Positions 1-7,934 of a DNA stretch of 64,000 bases are shown here, piece by piece; position 1 is the first letter of the stretch; every line of letters starts with the position of its first letter. Below the pieces are notes generated by a model that saw nothing but the letters and a program-made list of their open reading frames with translations, was not told the origin of the DNA and did no database searches. The DNA is from UBA1847 sp942492205. Lineage in GTDB: Bacteria > Pseudomonadota > Gammaproteobacteria > Steroidobacterales > Woeseiaceae. Where the stretch lies: the NCBI GenBank assembly GCA_942492205.1, contig CALODT010000001.1, positions 186,001-250,000 on the forward strand, in the 5' to 3' direction. The position numbers were made by a program, and so were the translations under genes.

Positions 1-331
1 CGAACTGCGCCGCACCGGGAGCGAGCCACCACCAATGACAAGGTCGCAGCTTCCCGTAAGCCAGTGTGAAGGCATGCAGATACAGCAAGGGACCGAACCA
101 GAGCTCCATGCTGAATGGTGCAAACGTCAGCCAGGGAAATGCGTTGTAAGCGCCTGCAAATCCGATGATGAAAGGAATGGTGTGCCAGCACCAGATACAC
201 AACAGTGCGGTAAGCCAGAGGAAGGCGGGTCGCTCAGCGGCTCGCACGCCGATGATGAGGGCTGCAAGTGCGGTCGTTGCCGAAAGCGCGAACAGCAATG
301 CTGTCCGCCAGCCTACGTCGATCTCTGTCAT
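1..331 (-). CDS. N-terminal membrane region of a regulator or sensor (partial)
   Basis: Reading the minus strand from the ATG at 331 gives 110 open codons that run off the left edge. The peptide starts MTEIDVGWRTALLFALSATT and is strongly hydrophobic, with several predicted membrane segments and aromatic-rich turns (HTIPFIIGF, LWFGPLLYLHAFTLAYG). The FGPLLYLH-type segment is typical of the multi-helix membrane region in front of AraC-type DNA-binding domains or histidine kinases. The deciding C-terminal domain lies outside the window, so regulator versus sensor is open. It is divergent from the methyltransferase at 511. Confidence 0.5.
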   Translation of the reverse strand, partial: MTEIDVGWRTALLFALSATTALAALIIGVRAAERPAFLWLTALLCIWCWHTIPFIIGFAGAYNAFPWLTFAPFSMELWFGPLLYLHAFTLAYGKLRPCHWWWLAPGAAQF

Positions 332-510
332 CGGCGCAGTCTTTCACGCTTCGCTACGGCCCGCAATTCCTGCAACACACAAAGCAGCATATTGGATGAA
401 CCAAACCTGGCAAGACTACCGCAGGATCGCTATTGGGCAAGCCATCCTGAAAAACAGGGCGAACCGATACAGAAGTACACTGTCTCAGTTCCTATCCGGG
501 GGAGAAGAAT

Positions 511-1290
511 ATGAATAAGTTGCCAAGATGCCTGGTCGCCGCTGCCTTCATGCTAGCTGTACTGCCGACCGCCTACGCCGCGGGCGAAGGCGCCATCGAA
601 GAGGCGCTTGCCAGTCCGGTGCGTACTGACGCGGATCGCGAACGTGACAAGCGCGATAAACCTCTCGAAGTGCTGGAGTTTGCGGGCTTCGGCAAGGGCA
701 TGTTGATTGCCGACGTGTTCGGCGGTGGCGGGTATTACAGTGAAATCCTCTCGGTCGTGGTTGGTGACCAAGGCGAAGTATTGCTGGTAAATAACGCGCC
801 CTACGATACTTACGCAAAGGCCGAACTCACCGCGCGACTGGCTAATGGTCGCCTGGCCAACGTAAGGTACCTGCTGGTGTCGAACGAGGCACTTGGTCTC
901 GGGAGTGACAGGCTGGATGGCGCTTTGATTATCATGTCTTACCACGACCTCTTCTACGACGATCCGGACAACAACTGGCCGGATGTCGGCCACGACCAGT
1001 TCATTGACCAGATTGTCTCGGCGTTGAAGCCTGGAGGCCGCCTGCTTGTCGTCGATCACGCTGCAAAGCCAGGCACTGGTGGCGACGACACACAGAGGTT
1101 GCATCGCATCGACGAGCAATTCGCGAAAGCCGAACTGACGCGCCGCGGCCTGGTATTCGTCGGCTCGATGCAGGGCCTGCGAAATCCCGAGGATGACCGC
1201 AGTATCAGCGTGTTTGATCCAGCCATCCGCGGAAAGTCGATCGATTCGTGCACCTTTACAAAAAGCCGATTGGCTGAGCGACGCTGCTAG
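511..1290 (+). CDS. Exported class I SAM-dependent methyltransferase-like protein
   Basis: 259 aa. An N-terminal signal peptide (MNKLPRCLVAAAFMLAVLPTAYAA, likely cut near residue 24) precedes a Rossmann methyltransferase fold. Motif I is degenerate glycine-rich (IADVFGGGGYYSEIL, around residue 65-80). A conserved post-motif segment reads LKPGGRLLVVDH (around 172-183). A GGGGGAGAAG ribosome-binding site precedes the ATG, which fixes the start. The substrate is unknown. Oddity: methyltransferases need S-adenosylmethionine, which is not known to be available in the periplasm, yet the signal peptide looks genuine. Similar signal-bearing methyltransferase-like proteins exist in proteobacteria; whether they are catalytic is unclear. 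The 3' end overlaps the convergent sulfotransferase by 4 bp. Confidence 0.8.
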   Translation: MNKLPRCLVAAAFMLAVLPTAYAAGEGAIEEALASPVRTDADRERDKRDKPLEVLEFAGFGKGMLIADVFGGGGYYSEILSVVVGDQGEVLLVNNAPYDTYAKAELTARLANGRLANVRYLLVSNEALGLGSDRLDGALIIMSYHDLFYDDPDNNWPDVGHDQFIDQIVSALKPGGRLLVVDHAAKPGTGGDDTQRLHRIDEQFAKAELTRRGLVFVGSMQGLRNPEDDRSISVFDPAIRGKSIDSCTFTKSRLAERRC

Positions 1291-2492
1291 ACCGTAATAC
1301 CCGCTTCTTTCAGCTGCTCGATCAATGGTGCGAGCTGGGTTTCGAAGCGGCGCCATCGTGCCAGCGAGTCACGGTAGATGGGTTTACGTACCTGTGCGGC
1401 ACTTGCGGTCGAAACCGGTGCCTTGTTCTTGTCGAACTCGAGACACGCCGGTTCCCAGGCAAGCCCGCAGTGGGCAATAATCTCTCTCGAGACCGGCTCC
1501 TGGTTCTCGACGAGCTCCTCGTAGGAGACATCCAGCAATGTCTCGGGAAACAACGTTCGCCAGTGATTCATTAACGCGTCGTAGGCGATGTAGTACTCGG
1601 CAAGATCGTCAAGGTCATAGGAAAACGGGTAGCCCATGCGAAACAGTGCACGGTACATTGCGAGGCAACTATCAACCGGGTGTCGCCGGACGTGGACAAT
1701 CGGCACTCCCGGTAACGCCTTCGCGATCAGGCCAATGTAGAGGTAGTTGGTTGGCGACTTGTCGACAAAGTACGGCGCGTCCGAGCCATAACTGGCGACG
1801 CTGCTGATGTAACTTCCACCAAGCTTGTCGGGATCAATACCGACGGCTGCCTCGGAAGCCGGTCCCGTCGGCTGATCCCCAAGCCGAGTGAGTGTCAGCG
1901 CAAAGTCGGGAATTTCGCCCAGGCTATCGACCTTGCTGTGACTGCTGATAATGCGATCGACGAGCGTCGTGCCACTTCGCGGCAGGCCCAGCACGAATAT
2001 CGGTCCGCGGCGCTCGGGCAGATTCGTCACCGTGTCAGCGTAGTCGCGGTCGAAGATTTCCATAATGCGCTTCGTGACCGACACTTCGGTCTGCACGTCA
2101 TACGCCAGCTGACGGCGACGGCTGTCGGCGCCGCGCTTCAACCACGCAAAGCTGCGCTCATCCTCGCCCAGGTCTTCGTGCTCCTTCGCCAGCGCGTAAC
2201 ACAACGATGCTTCGCCGGCGTCACCAGGCGCGAGTTTTTGCAGTGCCTGTTCGAGCTCGCCGATGTGATTGTCATCCTGCGTCTGCTTGCGTAGCGTGGA
2301 GCGGTTGTGCAATGCGTCGAAATTCTCGGGATTCATCTCGACCACCCGCGAATACAGCGCTTCGGCCTGTTGCAGCTCACCCACGGCAACCGAGGACGAG
2401 GCGAGGTTGTACAGGTAGCGCGTGTTGTTGCCATCGAGTTCGACAGCGCGACTGTAGCAACGATGCGCCTGCTCGTGCTTGCCTGCATGCAT
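1287..2492 (-). CDS. TPR-sulfotransferase family protein (intact C-terminal part)
   Basis: The 401-aa open part begins inside a tetratricopeptide region (about residues 1-120). A sulfotransferase domain follows, with the PAPS-binding P-loop-like motif GLPRSGTTLVDRI (about 165-178) and a downstream VHVRRHPVDSCLAMY segment matching the 3'-phosphate-binding region. Proteins of this class (Sulfotransfer_3 with N-terminal TPRs) transfer sulfate from PAPS to unidentified acceptors. The MHAG start shown here is only the first ATG after frame breaks. The family's usual TPR N-terminus continues upstream in other frames (see the next entry), so the natural product should be about 525 aa. It converges on the methyltransferase gene. 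Function is solid at family level; the acceptor is unknown. Confidence 0.75.
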   Translation of the reverse strand: MHAGKHEQAHRCYSRAVELDGNNTRYLYNLASSSVAVGELQQAEALYSRVVEMNPENFDALHNRSTLRKQTQDDNHIGELEQALQKLAPGDAGEASLCYALAKEHEDLGEDERSFAWLKRGADSRRRQLAYDVQTEVSVTKRIMEIFDRDYADTVTNLPERRGPIFVLGLPRSGTTLVDRIISSHSKVDSLGEIPDFALTLTRLGDQPTGPASEAAVGIDPDKLGGSYISSVASYGSDAPYFVDKSPTNYLYIGLIAKALPGVPIVHVRRHPVDSCLAMYRALFRMGYPFSYDLDDLAEYYIAYDALMNHWRTLFPETLLDVSYEELVENQEPVSREIIAHCGLAWEPACLEFDKNKAPVSTASAAQVRKPIYRDSLARWRRFETQLAPLIEQLKEAGITV

Positions 2493-2865
2493 ATAGAGTT
2501 CAGCGACGTTTTGCAGCAGCGGCGCGTCGTTGCGGGCACCCTTGTTCGACCGTGGCCAGCTGCTTCAGGGCTCGATCGTGATGGCCGCAGAACTGGCAGG
2601 CTCCAATGTACTGGAGCTGCAGGCTGACGATCTGGGGGGGGCACGTTTCATTGCCATCTCAACGAGTTGCAGCATCTCCTCGAAGCGGCCCTGTTGCTGT
2701 CGGGCCTTGCCAAGCAGCAGCAGGGCGTCGTTGGACCTCCGGGTTCGATTGAAATAACGCCTCGCAGGCCGCCGCCGCCTGTTCAGCTTGTCGCTGACTC
2801 AGCAGCTGCATGATGTTGCGAATGGCAGCTTTATACTGCTCTGGGGACTTGGGGCCGGGATTCAC
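2493..2865 (-). pseudogene. Frame-disrupted N-terminus of the TPR-sulfotransferase
   Basis: On the minus strand, TPR-like peptide can be followed through this stretch only by changing frame three times. One frame encodes PEQYKAAIRNIMQLLSQ then FQSNPEV. A shift near 2731-2742 leads to NDALLLLGKARQQQGRFEE. A second shift at a run of eight G (2634-2641) leads to QIVSLQLQYIGACQFC. A third near 2537-2545 leads to ARNDAPLLQNVAELYMHAGK, which joins the intact 401-aa frame. A GTG at 2865 is a plausible original start, and an in-frame ATG at 3012 is an alternative. Three indels in about 200 bp mean either gene decay or local sequence error; the homopolymer at one site favours error there. Confidence 0.6.
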
Positions 2866-3107
2866 GTCAATTACGCTGCCTGCAAGAAGTGCCAGTCGTT
2901 CCAGTCGGCTTGCTGATATCCAGGATCTCGCTATCCAGGTTATGGACGGGGGGTGAAGGGCATACCGCACCTGTATGTGGTTTGTTGGTGTGCATGATCG
3001 AAGCTTGCTCAAGCTGCGTGCTGCATATCATAGACGACCTGCTCCAGGTCGTGGTAATTGCCGCTCCATGAGCCAATCGTCTGCCGGTAGTATTCAAGCG
3101 TTCGGCG

Positions 3108-3992
3108 TCAGTCAGAAAACACCAGTGACACTGCCCGGTGCTGTGTATCCAGATCGATGACCGCATCGGCGACCTCGGGCAGATGTTCGATATTCCACCG
3201 CGTAATCCGTTCGTAGAATTGAATGAACCGTGCGACCTGTTCGTCGCTCATGATGGCCCTGGAATCCTCGCCACTTTTTGCGCGAAGTTCGTATTCCTGC
3301 TGCAGCCGCCACTGATACACACTGTCGAAGTCAGGCGCCTTCAGAAACAGCAGTGCATCGAGTGTATCGAACAAGGTCCGGTACTCTTTGTGTAACTTCT
3401 CATTGACGTAGGTCCGCCAAACCGCGTCGGCGTCTTCATCCCGTTCCAGCGCGTTGATCGGTTTCTCGAGTTCCTCGAGGTCGCATGCTGCGGATGCGAC
3501 ACACCAGCCCTCGAAAATGACGAGGTCGACTGGCCCGGTGACGAGCGGCCACTCGTTTTCCGGAAATCGATCGTCACTGGATTTATCGAAGCGGGGGATA
3601 CGTATCGCTGAGCCGGGCCCCAAGGACTTCAGCTGTGCGATCGTCTGCAGACCGAGATCCACATCGTGCGTGCCGGGGACGCCCCGCGTAGCCAGCAACG
3701 GGTGAACGGTCCTGGCGAGCAACTCGCGTTCACGGCGTGTCCTGTAAATATCATCGATGGACAGCACAACCACGGCAAGATCGTACTCATCCGACAGGTA
3801 TTCGTTGACCAGGTCTGCACAGGTTGATTTGCCGGTGCCCTGCGCGCCATTAATGCCCAGCACGAACGTGCCTGCATCCGACGAGCGGCTTCTTTCGTAC
3901 AGCCAGTCTGCGAAGGGCAGGTAACAACGCTCTGCACATTTGGCGTAGATTGCTGGCAGCTCGTGCCGGCTTATGAAATCATCGAGATGCAT
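3108..3992 (-). CDS. D-glycerate 3-kinase-like P-loop kinase
   Basis: 294 aa. A Walker A motif (GINGAQGTGKST, residues 46-57) follows a roughly 45-residue N-terminal helix region. A Walker-B-like LSIDDIYRTR (about 78-87) and the motif VDLVIFEGWCVA (about 157-168) follow. This order matches the PRK/UPK-like family of plant GLYK and yeast Tda10, assigned as glycerate 3-kinase (ATP plus D-glycerate to 3-phosphoglycerate, last step of photorespiratory or glyoxylate salvage). Length and motifs agree with the family. Bacterial members are mostly annotated by homology, so the substrate is inferred. It is preceded by the DUF6090 gene on the same strand, about 40 bp upstream, and the two may be co-transcribed. 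Confidence 0.75.
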   Translation of the reverse strand: MHLDDFISRHELPAIYAKCAERCYLPFADWLYERSRSSDAGTFVLGINGAQGTGKSTCADLVNEYLSDEYDLAVVVLSIDDIYRTRRERELLARTVHPLLATRGVPGTHDVDLGLQTIAQLKSLGPGSAIRIPRFDKSSDDRFPENEWPLVTGPVDLVIFEGWCVASAACDLEELEKPINALERDEDADAVWRTYVNEKLHKEYRTLFDTLDALLFLKAPDFDSVYQWRLQQEYELRAKSGEDSRAIMSDEQVARFIQFYERITRWNIEHLPEVADAVIDLDTQHRAVSLVFSD

Positions 3993-4030
3993 GTGGTTCT
4001 AACGCTGCAGGTGCCCAGTCGGCGACCCGG

Positions 4031-4831
4031 CTACTGCCCCAGCTGTTCCTCGAGAGTCTCCCTCAATGCAACGGTCGCTGCCAGCATATCCTCTGCCTTG
4101 GACCGGGTGAATGTCGCGTTATACGTGCGCCACAGGACGGCTCGCCGAAAATATTTCGTGTCCAGTGAGCTACTCTCGTCAAACAGGACGTCGTCGTCGG
4201 GCATGCCTATCTGTGCCCCGAGAAAGCGCTCAAATATCTCGGTTGCTCCTGCCAAGAAAGGAGGGGCGTCTGCCCAGGCCCCCGATGGGTAGGGGCTCAA
4301 TCCTGCTTTAACCACGAAATCCCCATAGTCGCCGTCGACGAAGAAACTGTTGTTCTTTTCGATGACGAGTTCGCTACGGTCCATCGAGGCGAAGTAGTTG
4401 ATAAGCCTGTCTCGCAGCGCTCGGTCACGGATCAGCTCCAGGTTGCCGGTACTGACGATGTCCGTGTAAGCTGCGCTCTGCAGGAACACCGTTCGCCGGT
4501 CGAACAGGTGTGTAAGCTTGGCGCCGAGTTCAGCGGGGCGCGCTCGCGGAGTCGCCTGGCCCAGCATGTCGTAGGCACTTCTGCCGGTACGAATGATGCC
4601 ATCCTCGAATTCGATCTGTGCTTTCAGCTCCGACTCGAACTGTCCAAGATCTCGTGCGATTGATTGAAGATAGACAGACTCGGATGCCCGGTTCTCGCGT
4701 TCGGTAACCCAGCCGTCGATGGTCAGCGCCGCCAGGATACCAACAATGATAAGGACCAGCTCCACGACGAACGTGAACCAGCGACGATCCAGCAGGCTGA
4801 TGGCAAGACTTCGAGTAGGGTTCGCATGCAT
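4031..4831 (-). CDS. DUF6090-like single-pass membrane protein
   Basis: 266 aa. A short cytoplasmic N-terminus is followed by one membrane helix (about residues 19-41, FVVELVLIIVGILAALTIDGW) and a mostly helical soluble region. The phrase VVELVLIIVGILAALTIDGW followed by an ERENR-type segment is characteristic of the DUF6090 family, whose function is unknown. The soluble part contains acidic and aromatic residues but no catalytic motif I recognise. It lies about 40 bp upstream of the glycerate-kinase-like gene on the same strand. Confidence refers to the reading frame and family resemblance, not to function. Confidence 0.65.
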   Translation of the reverse strand: MHANPTRSLAISLLDRRWFTFVVELVLIIVGILAALTIDGWVTERENRASESVYLQSIARDLGQFESELKAQIEFEDGIIRTGRSAYDMLGQATPRARPAELGAKLTHLFDRRTVFLQSAAYTDIVSTGNLELIRDRALRDRLINYFASMDRSELVIEKNNSFFVDGDYGDFVVKAGLSPYPSGAWADAPPFLAGATEIFERFLGAQIGMPDDDVLFDESSSLDTKYFRRAVLWRTYNATFTRSKAEDMLAATVALRETLEEQLGQ

Positions 4832-4973
4832 AGAATGGCTCCAGGGTGATCGAAGTCCGGGCGGGTCCTTGAGAACCGCCGGCTATCGCTCGATATGAAT
4901 ACAGCAAACTCTATCGCGTCGTCGAGGCTCAGGGAATCGCAAGTGGAGTATTGGTGCCAAAGAAATCTTCTTG

Positions 4974-5024
4974 CCTTTCCTGGCGCAGGGCGCCGGCACC
5001 TTGCCCGGCTTACTCGTTTACAAT
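4974..5024 (+). repeat. Imperfect direct repeat, copy A
   Basis: This 51-nt segment begins CCTTTCCTGG and ends CTCGTTTACAAT. It matches 7851-7902 at 43 of 51 aligned positions plus one single-base gap, by hand alignment. The two copies bracket the lipoprotein gene. The 3' TACAAT resembles a -10 element. In copy B it lies about 33 bp before a methyltransferase start, while in copy A no intact gene follows. It may be a duplicated promoter region left by a rearrangement. Confidence 0.6.
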
Positions 5025-5089
5025 GCTAAGCCAGACGGTCTGATGCAGTGCAGGTTGCAGCGTGACCTGGTCCTCTTCGATACGGCGGT

Positions 5090-5134
5090 ATGTCTCGTAT
5101 CGCCTTCTCAGCGCTGTCTTTCTTCTTAGTCATC
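5090..5134 (-). mobile_element. Possible remnant of an IS3-family orfA start
   Basis: On the minus strand an AGAGGAACGACG ribosome-binding region precedes ATG and the peptide MTKKKDSAEKAIRDI. That wording is typical of the first residues of one group of IS3-family OrfA transposases. The sequence then diverges and stops within about 20 more codons. No terminal inverted repeats or orfB were found. It may be a decayed insertion scar, or chance. Confidence 0.3.
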
Positions 5135-5290
5135 GTCGTTCCTCTTCACGGCAACAATGAGCTAAATACCTCTCTTATTCAAACACCCCGCCTGGTCGAA
5201 CTCGTGCTGGCAGCGCATACCATTATGTGACAAACGCGTACTTTTCAGATTGTGAGCGGCTTGCGTCGCTTGCGCGTACGCGATTCTTGT

Positions 5291-5319
5291 TTCACCGATG
5301 ATCGGGGAGGCACTATAAT
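5291..5319 (+). promoter_or_regulatory. Sigma70-like promoter with internal palindrome
   Basis: A perfect TATAAT (5314-5319) lies 37 bp before the lipoprotein ATG. The -35 is weak (TTTCAC-like, about 18 bp upstream). A short palindrome, CCGATGATCGG (5295-5305), sits between the two boxes, where a repressor could act. No regulator can be assigned. Confidence 0.5.
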
Positions 5320-5355
5320 CAGTCTCTCTTATCGGCTGTGCAGCAAGAGGTTCCA

Positions 5356-7458
5356 ATGCGTTGCGAGCGTCCTGTCGTTCTGCTCGTGCTTCTGACTGCT
5401 GCCGCGTGCGGTGGCGGCGGCGGTGGTGCGTCGCAGTCGCCGCCACCGCCAGCGACTCCGCCGGCGGTCACCTTTATCTCCGCCGTCACTGGATTTGTGC
5501 CCGAGAATCAGATTGAGGCTTACACCGCAGTCGCAACGGCACGGGACACGTCGGCCACCATCAGTTACAGCATTTCGGCAGGCAGCGATGCCGGATTGTT
5601 CGTGATAGATAGCAGTACCGGCGTACTGAGTTTCTTGTCGAGTCCCGACTTCGAAAATCCCCGAGATGTGGGTAGAAACAACGTTTATGACGTAACGCTT
5701 GCTGCCAATGACGGCAATGGTGGTCTGGCGAGCAGGGACGTCGAGATAAGCGTCGGGGATGTCACTAACCTCGCGCTCGAAACGACCTTTCCCACGCCAG
5801 ATTCCGAACTCGGTGGTGATGCAACGCAAATAACGGTTGCGGGCCAACTTACTGACCTGGAAGACGGTGAGTTACTGGAGTCCGACGTCCTCTTGATCGA
5901 CGTTAGTGGTGTAAGTGGAACACTAGCCAGGAACTATGCGGGCCGATGGTCGGCGGAAGTTCCAATCAGCCGTCCCGGCCGACAGATGGACATCACCATT
6001 CGCCCGGCAACCGGGGCCGATCTGACCAGCAGCTTGCTGGTCACCAATCAGAAGGAAATCCTGCAGGCGGACAAGATCGCGGTCGACACCGCTAATAACC
6101 GTGCGTTCATGGGCGTATTTCCCAGGACATTGGCGGCGGTCGATCTTGCCACAGGGCTGAGGACCGTCGCTTCGAGCGACGACGTTGGTTCCGGACCGGT
6201 ATTGAGGGAGCTTCGCAGTATGGCGATAGATGTCGCCAACAACCGAATGTTCAGCCATTCAGATCGCCAGAGTTTTGTTATCGCGGTGTTCTATTCGATC
6301 GATCTCGACACTGGTGATCGACAGGTTATTTCAGACAGCTCGATCGGAACGGGTCCCAACATCAACAACACGTGGGACATGGAGCTTGATTCTGCCAACG
6401 GTCGTCTATTGACGGTGGACCTGACGACGAACGCGGTCTACAGCGTGGACATCGCAACCGGGGACAGGGCGGTTGTATCGAGTCCAACGCGGGGCAACGG
6501 CGTGTCTTTTACGTCGCCGACGACGCTCGCTCTGGACCCGTCAAACAACCGGGTCTTCGTTTACGACATCGACAGGCTGTATGCAGTTGCTCTCGACAGC
6601 GGCGATCGCACGGTTCTGTCAGTGAACTATATCAACGACGGGCCAATTGTCAGAACCGCTCGTGACATGATTTACGACCCAACTTTGAATCGTGTCCTGG
6701 TCGCACGGTCATTACCAGCCGCAATTATCGCGATAGACCTGGCGACAGGGGACAGGACCTACGTATCAGACATTTCCACCGGCACCGGCACGCCTCTCGA
6801 AGCACCCTATTCACTGGCCTGGGAGTCCTTTCCAGACAGCATCCTGTCGCTGGATGCTCAGCTGCAAGCCATGTTCAGGGTGTCGGCGTCAACCGGAGAT
6901 CGGGAGATTGTCACGGGTAACACCGTCGGCGAAGGAAGCTCACCGGTCGACTACAACAACATCGATATTACGTCGACCGACATTTACGTCACCGAGCTGC
7001 CGATCTCGGGCGGCGGCGCGCTCTATCGAGTTGATCTTGCAACCGGCAATCGATCAATCGTGTCGGATGATTCGACAGGCAGCGGTGCTTCGCTACCGAC
7101 AGCATTCGGTGTCTCCGTTAGTGAAGCGATGGGCAAAGCGTTCTGGTTCGGCGGAAGCTCGGGCGTAGAGTTCTGGGTGTACTCCATCGATCTCGCGAGC
7201 GGCGATCGAGAACTGATTTCTGACCAGACAACCGGGTCAGGGCCAGCGTTCGTTAACCTGTTGAACGGGGATATTGACGTGGCACGAAATCGCGCGATAG
7301 TCATTGACCGCACTTTGGCTGGCGTGTACGCGGTCTATATCGCAAGCGGCGACAGAGTAGAGATATCAGGCGCGTCCGAGGGGAAGTGGGCCCTCGCTCG
7401 TAGCGCCACTTCAGCTGGTTCTCGAGCCTGGCAACGACAACGCGCTGGTCCTGGATGA
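5356..7458 (+). CDS. Repeat-rich surface lipoprotein with cadherin-like and propeller repeats (frameshifted)
   Basis: The 700-aa open part starts at MRCERP, where a lipoprotein signal (VVLLVLLTAAAC, Cys at about residue 18) and an AGAGG site fit better than the GTG at 5338. A glycine- and proline-rich linker follows, then a cadherin-like domain (about residues 40-135). At least eight copies of a roughly 50-residue repeat come next, with the signature DLATGDR plus a xVS/xIS strand, probably forming beta-propeller blades. This suggests an outer-membrane-anchored binding or adhesion protein; the ligand is unknown. The frame ends early: near 7380-7383 (GAGGGGAAG) one base appears extra, and the repeats resume in the next frame up to 7810. 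Confidence 0.75.
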   Translation: MRCERPVVLLVLLTAAACGGGGGGASQSPPPPATPPAVTFISAVTGFVPENQIEAYTAVATARDTSATISYSISAGSDAGLFVIDSSTGVLSFLSSPDFENPRDVGRNNVYDVTLAANDGNGGLASRDVEISVGDVTNLALETTFPTPDSELGGDATQITVAGQLTDLEDGELLESDVLLIDVSGVSGTLARNYAGRWSAEVPISRPGRQMDITIRPATGADLTSSLLVTNQKEILQADKIAVDTANNRAFMGVFPRTLAAVDLATGLRTVASSDDVGSGPVLRELRSMAIDVANNRMFSHSDRQSFVIAVFYSIDLDTGDRQVISDSSIGTGPNINNTWDMELDSANGRLLTVDLTTNAVYSVDIATGDRAVVSSPTRGNGVSFTSPTTLALDPSNNRVFVYDIDRLYAVALDSGDRTVLSVNYINDGPIVRTARDMIYDPTLNRVLVARSLPAAIIAIDLATGDRTYVSDISTGTGTPLEAPYSLAWESFPDSILSLDAQLQAMFRVSASTGDREIVTGNTVGEGSSPVDYNNIDITSTDIYVTELPISGGGALYRVDLATGNRSIVSDDSTGSGASLPTAFGVSVSEAMGKAFWFGGSSGVEFWVYSIDLASGDRELISDQTTGSGPAFVNLLNGDIDVARNRAIVIDRTLAGVYAVYIASGDRVEISGASEGKWALARSATSAGSRAWQRQRAGPG

Positions 7459-7474
7459 TTCTCTGAAGGCACTC

Positions 7475-7810
7475 GTGCGTGTCTCATTGTCCAACGGTAC
7501 GCGGACAATTGTATCGAGCGCGACGGTTGGAGGTGGCGTGGCCTTCGATGGCCCTCGTGGCGTAACCATCAACAGAAGCGGTACTACAGCGTATGTAACA
7601 GACAGTTTCCGGGTGATCGCCGTCAACCTCGAAAACGGCTTCAGAAGTGTTGTCTCAAGCCAGGGTAGTGGACAAGGTGCGGAACTGGATCCGACAGGCG
7701 GCCTCGTGTATGACGCTGGCCGAAATCGCTTATTTGTCTCCGTGATTCCTGTTGCAGGGCTGATCGTTATCGATATCCCGTCGGGCGACAGGGCGGTGTT
7801 CTCTCGCTAG
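7475..7810 (+). CDS. C-terminal continuation of the frameshifted repeat lipoprotein
   Basis: This 111-aa frame continues the same repeat (LSNGTRTIVSSATVGGG; IDIPSGDRAVFSR at the end) and has no ribosome-binding site of its own. Coding-like peptide in this frame extends back to about 7384 (PLQLVLEPGNDNALVLDDSL). It is therefore the tail of the upstream lipoprotein, separated by a single-base indel. Removing one G in 7380-7383 would give one protein of about 818 aa. It is not an independent gene. Confidence 0.65.
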   Translation: MRVSLSNGTRTIVSSATVGGGVAFDGPRGVTINRSGTTAYVTDSFRVIAVNLENGFRSVVSSQGSGQGAELDPTGGLVYDAGRNRLFVSVIPVAGLIVIDIPSGDRAVFSR

Positions 7811-7850
7811 TACACCGGGAGCGCTCGCGAAGAATTAGCGCCAGCTCGTC

Positions 7851-7902
7851 CCTTTCCTGATGCTCGGCGCCGACGCCGTGCCCGGGCTTCCTCGTTTACA
7901 AT
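7851..7902 (+). repeat. Imperfect direct repeat, copy B
   Basis: This is the partner of 4974-5024. Both start CCTTTCCTG, share GGCGCCG in the middle and end CTCGTTTACAAT. It sits directly upstream of the methyltransferase start at 7935, so its TACAAT end may serve as that gene's -10 element. Confidence 0.6.
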
Positions 7903-7934
7903 CGGGGTTTACGGCCTTCCCGGAACGCGACCCG

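Larger units (their letters stand above)
4832..5355. other. Intergenic region with repeat copy, possible IS remnant and promoter
   Basis: This 524-bp gap carries no full gene. It holds one copy of a ~50-bp imperfect repeat (4974-5024), a short minus-strand fragment resembling an IS3-type OrfA start (about 5090-5134), and a sigma70-like promoter for the lipoprotein gene (5291-5319). The rest shows nothing I can name. Confidence 0.6.

Noticed and set aside
553..1356. A 267-codon minus-strand frame over the exported methyltransferase
   Set aside because: The plus strand shows signal peptide and motif I; the antisense frame has neither.
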